A stretch of 64,000 nucleotides of DNA from Roridomyces roridus (Eukaryota > Basidiomycota > Agaricomycetes > Agaricales > Mycenaceae), in assembly GCA_029378245.1 (NCBI GenBank), contig JARKIF010000009.1:1178001-1242000 (forward strand), in the 5' to 3' direction. Shown in pieces: positions 38,551 through 50,500 of the stretch. The notes beneath the pieces are model-generated. The model was not told the DNA's origin. It worked only from the letters and a program-made list of their open reading frames with translations, and searched no databases. Both the position numbers and the translations under genes were made by a program. The first letter of the stretch is position 1; the number at the start of each line of letters is the position of its first letter.

Positions 38551-40068
38551 ATGGCTCGTCTTGTTTATCTGGCGTTGACGATTTTTTCCGTTCTTCCGAC
38601 CGGGCTCGCTGGTCCTGCCTGTGCGAAGAAGGCCAAATCTGCCAGCGATTGTATGACTAGGTGTGCTTTGAAATGGGGTTTCCCCGGTAAGAGGCATTGT
38701 GCCGCGTCAAGCTGCTGAAAATTGAGAGAAAAAAATCAGGGCACATGATGGGGCAGAATGCCTGGGGAAGCGTTATGGACAATTCCGTCTCTGTGGACGC
38801 CTGGGATGATTACATTGCCAAGGCCTGTGGCGAAGAGTCAGTGTTTTTCTCTTGTCTGTTCCTTGTCCATTAATCGACAGCGCTCAGTTCCGCCGCACAG
38901 ACCGCCTCGACGACTTCCACTTCTAGTGTGCAGGCCACGGGGCTGGTCAAGGCTCTGGGAACTCTGCCCGGCGCGTTTACGGAGGCTTCTAGCACCTCCA
39001 CCACTTCGAGTAGCTCCTCGACAAGCTCGAGCACTTCTTCGACGATCCGTTCGACTTCCTCGACTCGCTTCACGACTTCTACACGGACATCGACTACGAC
39101 ATCGTCTACTCATACCTCGACCTCGACCACTTCCACCCAAGTGAAGCCGACGCCCGCTGTGCAGCAGCAGCTGAAGACCACTAGCACGACCCACACCACC
39201 GCTAAGGCTGCTGCAACTCAGCAGAGCTCCTCGAACGGCAACAGTGGAAGCTCTAACAGTAACAGTGGAAGCTCCAACAGCGGCAGCTCCAACAGCGGTC
39301 CCAGCTCCAACAGCGGCAGCTCCAACACAAACACCGGCAGCTCGAGTAGCAATAGCGGCAGCTCGAGCAGTGGTGGAAGCGGGGCGTCAGCCTCTGACCA
39401 GCAGAGGTATCTGGCTGCACACAACTCGGTTCGTGCCCAGCACGGTGCCTCACCCGTGACTTGGAGCGATGCTGCCGCTGCCAAGGCGCAAGAGTGGGCT
39501 GACAAGTGCACCAACACCCACTCTGGAGGAACTCTGGGTCCTTTGGGCGGTGGGTGACATGTCGTGGAGGCGTATCCTGGCTGATTTCATTGCAGAGAAT
39601 CTTGCTGCTGGTACCGGGGATTTCAGCATCGAAGATGGGACCGGTCTTTGGGCGAAGGAAGTCTGTGCGTGCATTCACTGCGTGTCTAATTTATGTGCGC
39701 TGAAATCCCGCTTTGCAGCGGAATACGACCCCAGCAACCCCCAACCATCTCATTTCACTCAGATGGTTTGGAAGGCTACCACGCAGATCGGATGTGCACG
39801 CAGGTATTTTCCTTCGGAAACTCGACGACGTCTTATTATTTTCAAGAACAAACCTGTGATGGGTTATTTGCTGGCTTCGGGGTGCGTCTAGCGCTTTCTC
39901 CTACCTTTTATTGGACTAACGGCTGTTTTAAACAGAGTGCCACTTATATAGTATGTGAATACAGCGTTCAAGGCAACGTTCTGGGCGAATTTGCGTTCGT
40001 GTCTTCTTTCCTCGTCGCTGCGTTTCCGGCAAAGCTAACATCAATGCAGCGCCAATGTGCAGGCCTGA
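38551..40068 (+). CDS. Secreted CAP-domain (PR-1/SCP-like) protein with Ser/Thr linker
   Basis: Signal peptide MARLVYLALTIFSVLPTGLA, then a Cys-containing N-terminal module (CAKKAKSASDCMTRCALKWG, WDDYIAKACGE). A Ser/Thr-rich linker of about 150 residues follows, with SSNSGS repeats (39235-39375). The CAP domain reads YLAAHNSVRAQHGASPVTWS, AQEWADKCTNTHSGG, GENLAAGTGDFS, SNPQPSHFTQMVWKATTQIG and ATYIVCEYSVQGNVLGEF, ending in AANVQA. The CAP His and Glu residues (AAHNSVR, GENL, HFTQ) are present. CAP proteins of yeast (Pry1) bind sterols and lipids; the role here is inferred. One junction, near 39805-39850, needs a GC donor or a one-base error to stay in frame (GCA then TCDGLFAGFG). The start is fixed by the signal peptide. 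Confidence 0.85.
39235..39375 (+). repeat. Ser/Asn/Gly-coding minisatellite in the CAP protein linker
   Basis: Short in-frame tandem repeats of about 12-18 bases coding SSNSGS variants. They form the stretch before the CAP domain. Confidence 0.8.
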
Positions 40069-40299
40069 GTTTGCTGTTGATGTCTTTGTCGTTTACGGCT
40101 GTCCTGTCTTTTGTGTCCAGTTCATCCGGGATGAATATAATACCTCTTCCTTGTCGAGTTTCTGCCAAGTTGCTGCATTTCGAGATATTTGTTCGGATTA
40201 TTGATCGGATCAAAGCCTCTCCCTGATGTTCACCTCGAACATCCTATAGGCCTTTGACGCACTCCAAGTGCACAAGTGGACCCAGACGCTGAGTCACAC

Positions 40300-41179
40300 A
40301 TGTTTCGGAGGCAACTCCGTCTTCTGCTCCGCGTCAGCTATGTCTTCCTGGTTCTCCTCACAATTATTTTCACCGGTCTCTCCTGCGTTGCCCTTCTAGC
40401 CCAGGCAGTCCGACACTCACCGAACCGCACCTGGGCCCATAATTATAATGCACTCGTTATTGGGGTGTCCTATGTCGCCGTCGTATGTCTCTCTTCAGCT
40501 AGTAACCACATAGTCTCAACAAATGCAGCTCGTGTTCTCCTTAATATTCTGTGTCAACCGGCGGCTGGCTGTACGAACGCGACTGCAGCGAATTTCCAAG
40601 GCGCACACTATTATTCGCCGCGGGGATGTGCCCAATGCCGTCCACAATTATATCACGCAGGAGTATATGCGGACATGCCTGATTTCCTACGAGTCTTTGC
40701 CGACGGATGTCTACCATCCAGGCTGGGGACGGCCGGGGACGATATACGAGGGCGTCCGTTTCCGGCGTGCCCTGCTCGATACCATTGCCCAAATTGGTGA
40801 GTTGGTATTCGGCTCAATATTTCTTGCTAAATCTCCTAGATGCCCTCGCGCACGCGGTCATACCCACACACCCTGCTCTCAAACCCCATGTTCGCATGCT
40901 CCACCATTTTCGATTCATTCTTCCTCTCCTAAATTCAGAGGACGAAGAGTTTACGCCGCTTCATTACTATGATTCCGCCATACAATTGGCGCGAAACGCC
41001 GCTGTGGAACCGACAGAAGAGGAATTTATCATTGGAATTCAGGCAGCAGACGAGATCAAGAAAAGGTGCGTTATATGTTGTTGCGAGGCATATATCTAAC
41101 GTTTCGCAGCTTGAACGACTGTCGACTGGAAGCGCTGGAGGCCTCTGTCACCGATTTCGACGAATCCACAGAATCATAA
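40300..41179 (+). CDS. DLT1: DLT1-like membrane protein (defect at low temperature)
   Basis: Fungus-specific membrane protein. Two hydrophobic helices near the N-terminus (VSYVFLVLLTIIFTGLSCVA and ALVIGVSYVAVLVFSLIFCV, the second across an intron) are followed by a cytosolic part: RLQRISKAHTIIRRGDVPN, YMRTCLISYESLPTDVYHPG WG, FRRALLDTIAQIDALAHAVI and PALKPHVRMLHHFRFILPLL. This pattern matches the Dlt1 family, whose yeast member affects growth in the cold; molecular function is unknown. Three introns. The first ATG is at 40300. The stop at 41177-41179 lies 6 bp from the stop of the GST gene on the other strand. Confidence 0.82.
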
Positions 41180-41185
41180 TTACAA

Positions 41186-42200
41186 CTAGTGGAGGCCGCC
41201 AGCGTATACCTGCTGCCAGCTGGGCCTAGCAGTCCACGCGTTCCAGTACGCAGCCACCTTCTCTGGCACGGGTGTACCGTAAGCTGCCTCGAATGCAGTC
41301 AGCGCATCTCCACTCGACTTTGCGCCTGCCGTGACCGCGATCCGGGCGAGCCAAGCTCCAACATGGTAGTCGTCCTCACCAGGAATCTCCCCGCCGAGGA
41401 AGCCACTGTCAGGAAGGACGCTGGGGAGGAGCTCGAAGATGGCGCTCTTGAGCGAATCCGCGTGGGCCTGGGACTTTGCAAAGAATCCATCCTTGTGTTC
41501 GGCGGGTACTTGACCTTTGACGAGCGCAAGCAAGCCTCCGTTGGTGGCCAACTTGTTATCGTAAAAGGCCTTGTGTGCTTCTGCGTCCGAACCCTTGGAG
41601 TGTTTCTCCAACGCCGCCTGGCCTGTGAAACGTTGGACTCGATTGGATTGGGAAAGAAATCCACTTACGACCGGAGAGGAATACCCCCGCTAGCCCACCT
41701 GCTTTCGCCGCCAGCTCCTCCTCATTGCGCTATCCACTTGATCAATGCATGCACCCTGAAGTGGCGGCAAGCTTACAGAGACGAACAAGGCGAAATTGGG
41801 ATCGTATTGGTCTTCGTGGATGGTATCGATGATGGAGGTGCCAGTTTTCACTTTGACGGGCGCGTCGCGAACGAGGTTGCTGATGACGTCCTTGGTGGTG
41901 GTGTACACCTCGCCGTTGGATTCGAGAGTGGGGAGGGTCCCATTTGGGTTCTGTGTATCTTATGTAGTTGGCGCCAATTTACTTGCTACATACATACCAA
42001 TTTGAGGAAGGAGACGGCAAAGTTTTCGCCAGCGAGGAGATTGACGCCCTTGACCGTGATATCGCCCTCTTTGTAGCCAAGTTCAGCACTGCAGGAAATG
42101 AGTAAAGATAGGAGTGATTCGAGCGAACCACGAACACGGCGAGTTCGGCAGCGGCCGCCCAGACGGATCCAGCGAAAGTGTAGAGTGTTTTGGACGACAT
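41186..42200 (-). CDS. Glutathione S-transferase-like protein
   Basis: Thioredoxin-like N-terminal domain (KTLYTFAGSVWAAAAELAVS, LLAGENFAVSFLKLNPNGTL P, ESNGEVYTTTKDVISNLV) and an all-helical C-terminal domain (AIFELLPSVLPDSGFLGGEI, DDYHVGAWLARIAVTAGAK, YWNAWTARPSWQQVYAGG). LNPNGTLPTL holds the conserved cis-Pro that contacts glutathione. Four or five introns. The start at 42200 gives the usual short N-terminus; an in-frame ATG at 42245 would add MAYKLEAIAAHLRPS. The promoter, first exon, first intron and start of exon 2 are duplicated upstream (see repeat). Detoxification or stress role inferred from the family. Its 3' end abuts DLT1. Confidence 0.85.
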
Positions 42201-42520
42201 GGAGGGTCTGAGATGGGCTGCGATCGCTTCCAGCTTATATGCCATGCGTCGGGCAACGTCGGGCTGCTATCACTCCTGACAGATTGACGCTCTTGACACT
42301 GATATCGTCCTCCTTGTAGCCAAGTTCAGCACTGCGGGAGATGAGTAAAGATAGGAGTGATTTAAGCCAACCACGAACACGGCGAGTTCGGCGGCGGCCG
42401 CCCAGACGGATCCAGTAAAAGTGTAGAGTGTTTTGGACGACATGGAGGGTCTGAGATGGGCTGCGATCGCTTCCAGCTTATATGCCATGCGTCGGGCAAC
42501 GTCGGGCTCAAATCACTCCT
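42038..42520. repeat. 243-bp tandem direct duplication of the GST 5' end
   Basis: Two copies with a period of 243 bp: about 42038-42280 and 42281-42520. Matching landmarks include GATTGACG (42039 and 42282) and GGACGACAT (42192 and 42435). They differ by scattered substitutions. Each copy holds a TATA-like element (CATATAAG on the minus strand, 42234-42241 and 42477-42484), the start codon, exon 1, intron 1 and the start of exon 2. Confidence 0.92.
42281..42443 (-). pseudogene. Truncated duplicate of GST exon 1 and partial exon 2
   Basis: The outer copy of the duplication starts at 42443 and reads KTLYTFTGSVWAAAAELAV, keeps the intron, then SELGYKEDDISVKSVNL before the repeat ends. It has no further exons and runs into the promoter of the intact gene, so it cannot make a full GST unless it splices into the downstream copy. 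Confidence 0.75.
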
Positions 42521-42620
42521 CAACGGTCAACAGGAAAAGAAAACAAGTGCGGCAAAGCGATATGTACATTCTAAAGCGTTATTCTAAATTCCTATTGTGT
42601 GTACCAAAAAATCTAGCCCG

Positions 42621-43815
<1,195 letters not shown>

Positions 43816-44289
43816 GGTGTCACCGTGGTATCCGGGCGCGTCTTTGCGTGGCAGGCCGAGGAGAATGAGCTTTGAGATGTCGTAGCCTGCTGCACGGAGC
43901 TTGGCAGAGAGATAGTGTTGGACAGCGACAAGTGAAGAGAAGCCGGCGACGAGGGTAAAGAGGAATATGAACTGATCTCGGTTGGGCATAAAACGGGAGT
44001 GGTGCCACAAGAACGGCCGCTACTAGACGGGGTCTGGGTGCCTGATAGTCGCTTACAGCCCCACACGGAAATTTGTGAAACAGCGCTTCGCGGTGATTAA
44101 GTAAGCCAAGTCGGCTCAACGGTCAACCAACTCAGGCTGTCCGCTGCGGGTTGGTCCTCGCTCTCGACGTCCTTTCTTCTCTTCTCTTTATTCACTTCTC
44201 TCTTCTCTTCCACGCTCGCGCTGCGCGTACATCCTTGTATACCTCTCAACCACCAGCCCTCGACCTCGAACCAACCAGCCCTCGAACCC
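43816..44289. other. Divergent intergenic region, CBR1 / phosphatase
   Basis: 474 bp between divergent start codons. The part next to CBR1 is open in the CBR1 frame. The part next to the phosphatase is C/T-rich, as expected of a leader. No separate gene is supported. Confidence 0.5.
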
Positions 44290-46405
44290 ATGCCACCCAT
44301 GCCTCCTCGCAAACGAGGGCCGCCGGCCTCACTCAGGATCGACACACCAGTCCAGCTTTCAAGCATCTCACTCGCCACAGGCGACAGCTCTGCCTCGGCG
44401 CTGTCCTCTGCTGCTTCCGAGTCGGACTACCCTCCATTCAATCCCCCCTCCAAGCCGAGGAACATGAAAAAACTGTCCCTCAACTTGTCATCCGCCCAGT
44501 CCTCGACCACCTCCCTCATGTCCCTCGCACCCTCCACTAGCAGCTCCATTCCGCCCCAGGAGCCGAATCGCATGGAGCGACTGCGGCGGCCTTCCGTCAT
44601 CTCCCTCCCTGCCAGTGCCAATCCCATGACCGCGGCTCGCCATGTGCGCAAGGTCGAGGACGGCGCAGAGGGAGCGGACGGCACGGTACCCTATGCAGAC
44701 GGCCCAATCCAGATTCTCCCAGGCATCTGGCTCGGCTCAGAGGACAATGTCAAGGACTGGCAAGGGTTGCTCGAGCGTGGCATCAAGTCGGTGCTCAACG
44801 TCGCCAAGGAGGTCGTGTCTCCCTTCGACTCGGCCTCGGTCCAGCCGTTGCGCGCCTTCTCTTCGACACCGAACCTTAACAACAACCTGCCGAATGACTC
44901 GGACCCAACGTACTACCCGTCCAACCTTGCCACCGGCAGGCCGGGAATGTACTACCTCAAGCTACAGTGGTCTCACGGACAGCAGGATCTTGTGGAGCAC
45001 GGCTTTCCAGAGGCAATGGCGTTCTGCGACGCCGCCTTGGAACGCGGAGACGGCGTACTGATTCAGTGCGTTATGTCACGTCAATCATTCGCCGCCATGC
45101 TAATCCTTCGTCTTCCAGTTGTCAATGTGGCATCTCGAGATCTGCCACCATGGTGATCGCTCTGGTCATGCGGGCAGCAGCAGAACGTTCTCCTGCTGTC
45201 CCGCCAGAAATATGGGCACTACAAGGTATGCAAGGAGCATACACACACGTGAAAGAAAAGAGTAAAGTGGTGGGACCCAATATGTCGTGCGTCACTCTGC
45301 CTCTATTGTCTAATTGCGTGCTCATTCGGACATTAGCCTTATTTATCAACTATTGGAGTATGAGAAAAAACTACGCGGAGACAGCGGTGCCATGTCAGGT
45401 TCAGAGTCTGCCATGGAAGACGAGGAGTGGGGACGGCAGCGGCGAATGCTGGATGAGATTCCGACAGATGACGAGGAAGAACAGGAGAGTACCTTGGTCA
45501 TGCGGGAAGCTCAGGCTCTCGACAAGGCCATGGAGGACCGTATGCTTGCGCGCAAGGCATCATCCTCTTCTGTTGCGTCTTCCTCTTCGGGAGTCGGGAT
45601 GGGTGCTGCCTGGAGGAGCCGATATGGCGGCCGAAAGCGGGCTGGGTCTATTGCCAGCAATATGACCAATGGATCCAGCATTATCAGCGAGGACTTGGTC
45701 GAGGAGGATGAGGAGCAAGAGCTGCTCGGCATTGGTGGAGGGTTCGACGAGGACCGTGGTTCAACTGAATGTTCGGCAACCAGCTCGCCAGAGGACGATG
45801 CCCACCCTGGCGACACTCCGCGCCGTCCGGCCCGTCCGCCTCCGTCTGCACCAGTGTGGAAGACGTCGTTCAGTTTGCCCATGCCACCGGCAACTGCTAT
45901 CCGACCGACGTTCAACCTCCCTGCCAAATCCAAACGGAGGCCGGCTCCCCTCGGCATCCTTCCGACTGTTCCGCCTTCTCCAATCAAGATTGTCGTCGAT
46001 CATGTCGACGACCTCCCGGAGAAACGGGTGCCTCGCAAGCCGCTCTTGTCGCTGCAGCCTCCTCGGCCTCGCACCGAATCCAAGAGACCCATACCACCTC
46101 CTTTGCATCTCAGAAACCCCTTGTTAAAACCAAAAATTCCGAGCACGCCTTCGGGTTTGGCCACACCTTCGCAGACGCTCTTTGTATTCCCCCCTTCACC
46201 GACGCTCACGACGCGTACTCCTTCGACCATGACCCTCACCTCTAATACGAACGGCTCTGTACCGTTCCCCAGCATCTCGACGCCTCGGGTGTCGACCTTC
46301 CGCTCACAAGGTCGGACCAGGTCGTTTATCGGGCTGGGCGCGCCTCCTACTCCCACAACGGCCTTTTCGCGCGTCGACGCGCGTGGGTACATTGGGCTGG
46401 AGTAG
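44290..46405 (+). CDS. Dual-specificity protein phosphatase (Msg5/Pmp1-like)
   Basis: The catalytic domain starts near ADGPIQILPGIWLGSEDNVK and contains GMYYLKLQWSHGQQDL and the active-site loop HCQCGISRSA (CX5R), whose His codon is split by an intron (about 45072-45119). A second intron, near 45288-45334, precedes SLIYQLLEYEKKLRGD. The N-terminus (150 residues) and C-terminus (350 residues) are Ser/Pro-rich, with PPSPIKIVVDHVDDLP and several basic-Ser motifs that could be MAP-kinase docking or phosphorylation sites. Fungal relatives such as Msg5 and Pmp1 dephosphorylate MAP kinases; the target here is inferred. The start at 44290 follows a C/T-rich leader. Confidence 0.87.
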
Positions 46406-46708
46406 GCCTATGAGCACCATGTTCTCTATGCCCCATGTTGTCGTCTTACCAATTCTCGCCCTCCCATCCACGCAACCCAATCAACGCAATTTTTTATTGT
46501 TTCACGCACGCACACAGGTAGAAGACACGGCATATTTCTCTGTCAGGACCTTGCAATTATTTGTGTACAACTATAGTCTTTTCGCCTTCGTGCCCTTACT
46601 GTCTTTGACGTGTTCTATCTCCTTCGCCTTCAGACTACCTTGTTGTATAGCCTTCATGTATCTGAAAGCAGCCCGGGCTGGATAATCCGGGGAATATATA
46701 CATCTGTG
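46406..46708. other. Intergenic region upstream of IMP1
   Basis: 303 bp between the phosphatase stop codon and the IMP1 start codon, both on the plus strand. AATATATACAT at about 46692-46702 is TATA-like but lies only about 10 bp before the ATG. No gene seen. Confidence 0.45.
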
Positions 46709-47384
46709 ATGGACCGTCTTCGTGCCTTCATCACCAAGCCTTTGCGTCACCAGTTCGCGTTTGTTGGTTGGAAATTCCTCCATGTTGGCCCTCCGAGAGT
46801 CGTAGTATCTGTACTCATGCAGTGTTCAGGTCGTCAACTTTCTCAGTGCGGTCCATATGTTGTCCTACATCGGGACGATTTCCACGGTCCGTTGTGGCTT
46901 CGCGGTCTTTTGGTATATGACTTTGAAAACAAGTAGATGTCCGGCCCTTCGATGCTGCCAACCCTCGCCAATTCCGGAGAAATAGTCGTCGAAAACCGGT
47001 GGTCGATGCGATTCAACCCAGAAAGTCTTGAACGCGGCGACCTCATCATCCTACGCTCCCCACTGGACCGAACGCGTATCGTGTGTAAACGCGTGATTGG
47101 TTTTCCTGGGGACGTTATATGTGTAGATCCTACCGGCGAAAAGGCACCGTCGACAGAACACGTCGTCGTACCCAAAGGCCATGTTTGGATCATGGGTGAC
47201 AATGCTGCTTATTCTCGCGACTCTCGAGATTATGGGCCTGTATCAATGGGTCTCATTCGAGGCAAGCTCTTTGCAAGGGTGAGTGTCTACTCTCACCAAA
47301 CTGACGCGTATCGTAACTCGCTTCGAGATCTGGCCACCACAATCCTTTACAATATTCCGGAATCCAACAAGACTAGTGGATTAG
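46709..47384 (+). CDS. IMP1: Mitochondrial inner membrane protease subunit 1
   Basis: S26-family serine/lysine protease that matures proteins in the intermembrane space. First exon MDRLRAFITKPLRHQFAFVG, then one hydrophobic segment (VVNFLSAVHMLSYIGTIST). The catalytic Ser is in SGPSMLPTL and the catalytic Lys in CKRVIGFPGD. Further conserved parts are GHVWIMGDNAAYSRDSRDYG and PVSMGLIRGKLFAR. I place a last intron after LFAR (GTGAGT donor), which gives IWPPQSFTIFRNPTRLVD and a stop at 47384; reading through would instead end at 47395 with a tail unlike the family. The GPSM and CKRxxGxPGD form fits IMP1 better than IMP2. Confidence 0.88.
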
Positions 47385-47508
47385 CCACGCACTGAGTATT
47401 TCTAGTTAAAAAAGTACAAGATGAAAATCCCAACAGCTACTTAGTTTAGTACAAATGAGTGAAGAGTAGAAAAGAATGACTCTAATCAAGCGAAAGCGAA
47501 ACAGCAGT

Positions 47509-50500
47509 TCAGGTCTTGGGGATATGCAGGTTGATGGCTGCGAACAAGTCAGATATTGCTATTGCAACGAGAGCAATGAAACGCACCCCGATACCAGTTC
47601 AACGCGTCCGACGGCGACGGCGCGTCAAAGTACAAGATCGCCTTGTTGTCCACCAGTCGTAGAGCATTGCCGTGGACGATGCTGGCTGGCTGTGGCAGTG
47701 TCTGCATCCGCAGGACGGCCCACAAATCCACTGAACATGTGGGATCCCGACCTTCCGACGGGTCCCGACACAAGACGAGCAGGTCGTTGCAGAGAATACC
47801 CACCAGCGGCCGCGGTGTGAGCTCGGGTGCAAGGCAATCAACCTGCACCGTACATGGGTCTCCGTGGGCGTTGATGGCCTCGAAAGACACCATAGCCTTC
47901 CGGACAACCCTTGTGAGTAACAGTTGGCCGTCCATGATGAGCCGCCGATGGGGTTGAACAAGGGGACTGGGGAACTTGCCCCGTATTCTAGACTGCCACT
48001 GAACGAGTTTCCGCCGAGACTCGGACTCGCGCTTCCCCTCGTTCATGTTGTTGGCCAGTAACGAGATCTCCGCGAGCGACCGATCCAGCGGGTCGTCCAT
48101 GTACTCGTACGTCGGCGGGGTGCTCCGCAACAACTCCTCAAGCTTTACCGCAAATGAGCAAAACGCCACCACGACGCAGTAAATGACTCACCAGCAACCG
48201 ATATCGCGGTATCCGTTGTACAGGCAGTAATAAATACCCTTCCAGGTTAAGTTGAGAATGCCGGGGGCTAATTCGGCACCGTTTCAAGTACGTCCGCAGC
48301 CGCTTGCGTTGGCTCGTCGACAGTGGAGGGACACCGGCAGCTGCGCTTCCATCAACTGGCGGAACGTCAGGCCGCGAAATGGCTGACAGAGCAAGGCCCA
48401 AACCAGCCAGCTGCGAGCCCGATGGCGTAACTGCTGGTATCGCCGGACTGCTGTTGGGAGTCGCGGTGGCTGTCCAATTCTTCACCCGTTGCACAGCGTT
48501 GTCGAAATTGCTGTCGCGATAATTAATTAGAGTGTTAAAAAAAGACCGAAAGGCTTACTTGATGTAGCTGGAATACATCTTCATAAAAGCTGTATGCTTG
48601 AGGAACATGTTCCCGATAGCTTTCGCCACAGTCAACGACAGTTGCCCATCGGCATCGGCCTCCATCAGCTCGGCAGAGGACTTCATCACAGGCGCGGCGG
48701 CAATCTCCAGCGCAGGGAGGAAGCTCTCCTTGTGGAAGGAAAACAGCGCATCGATACCTCCGAAGACGATCTTCCGCTCAGACGCAGGGACCACAGTCTC
48801 TTTGCTCGAGCCACCCAGCACATTCACCGGCGCTGCCCCCGGCTTGATGTAAATATCCACAAGCTCTGCAAGGCCCTTGACGTAAGTTCGCTCCGTCCTA
48901 GTCATAGTCAGTCAAAAGACGCCTGCAATCTAGCACTCAACAACATACACAACAATCTCACGAATGACCATGGCACGTTTGGCCTTGTCGTCTTTGAATT
49001 TCCGCTCGTCACCAGAACCACTGCTGTCAGTCGTCGCCACACTGTTGGTCTGCGTAGAAGTCCCGCCACGAATCCCACTCAGGCTGTCTATGGATCGCAG
49101 CTGGCCGGACGAATCAAACGACGACAACGTCGAGCTCCCGGTCGACGACATGCTGGCCTCACGATCGAGACCACTCGCCGTTGGCCGTCGTGAACGCGTA
49201 ACAAGCGATTCATCCCCATTCGCACCGTACAATCCAACCGCCGCCGCCTGGTGCGACAGCCCGAGGTCATTCATGTCCTTCAAGTACGCCATGACCGAAC
49301 GCAGAGCACGTTGATAAGCCTCTCTCGCCCGCTCCTCCTCGCGGCGCAGGTAGTTCTCAGCCACCGGGCTGGGTGTCTCGACTCGCAGACTCTCAGGCCC
49401 ATCCGTGTCACTCGTGGCCATCACACCTGGAACGAATGCGGACGCAGCGGGGATAGGAATATTGAGAATAGGCGGCGCATCAAGCGGTAGGAAACTCCGT
49501 CGCTTGGCCGTCCGCATTGTGGGTGGTGGTGCGAGCAGGCCGAGTGGCGCGGGTGGGCTCAGAGAGGGTCGCTGCTCATCTGCCTCGTTAGTAGTGGTAA
49601 GTGTATGGTGTATTGTCGGGGGCCTGCTGCTGAGGCCTTCCAGTATTCCCGTCGTCGATATGCGCATGTTTATCTGGGGCGTCTCGCTGAAACGGTCCGG
49701 CGATCCCGATCCGGGAGGCGCCGTGCCGGGGGCTCGCATCATGTGCGGGCGCTGGGGCGGGGGCGGCCGCGGTGATGGAGGATCGCCTTTCATTTTGCCC
49801 ATCGACATTTTCTTCAAAAAGCCCCACCGGCTCTTTTCCTTTCCGGCGCGGATCGTCGCATCAGCATTTGCAGGCCGCGGCGGCGATATGCTGTCTTGGG
49901 CAGGAAACGAAATGCGACTGGAATTTTGTGATGAATTGGAGTCTTCCCGCTCCAGAGCACCGTTGTCCCATGTGGACTGTGTCAATTGTGGCCGAGACGG
50001 ACTGCTCCCATTCATAGCAGCCGCAGGTCCGACGCTCGCAAACCGCTTCTGCATTCCGGGTCGCGGAGGTGTCTGGGCGAGAAGGTTCGTGCTCGAGCGC
50101 GAAGTAGCGTAGTTCTGCATGGCAGGCCGAGCAGAAGACTCTCCACCCGCTCGATTGAGACGCAATTCGCCGGCACTCTTCATACGGCGGACCTCGTGGT
50201 CGGCAAAGTAACCAGATTCCGCGTCTGGAGCAACTCGGGCTGCTTCGGTGCGTGAAATGGGGTGATGAGCACGATTAGGCGTTGTCCGCGTTCGACTAAG
50301 ACCACGGCCCTCGATAATGTTGCGGTCGGGTGTAATGGTGTGGTCCTCTTCTTCTTCAGGAGACAATGTCTCAAATCTCCTGCTACTTGGACCTGAGCTA
50401 GGAGGTTCCGATGAATCATCGTCTGTGTCGGCTTCCCCTGATGATGGAGAATGGAGAGGAAAGGTCGGTGTCGAAAGAGGGTATATCGGCGTCGACGGTA

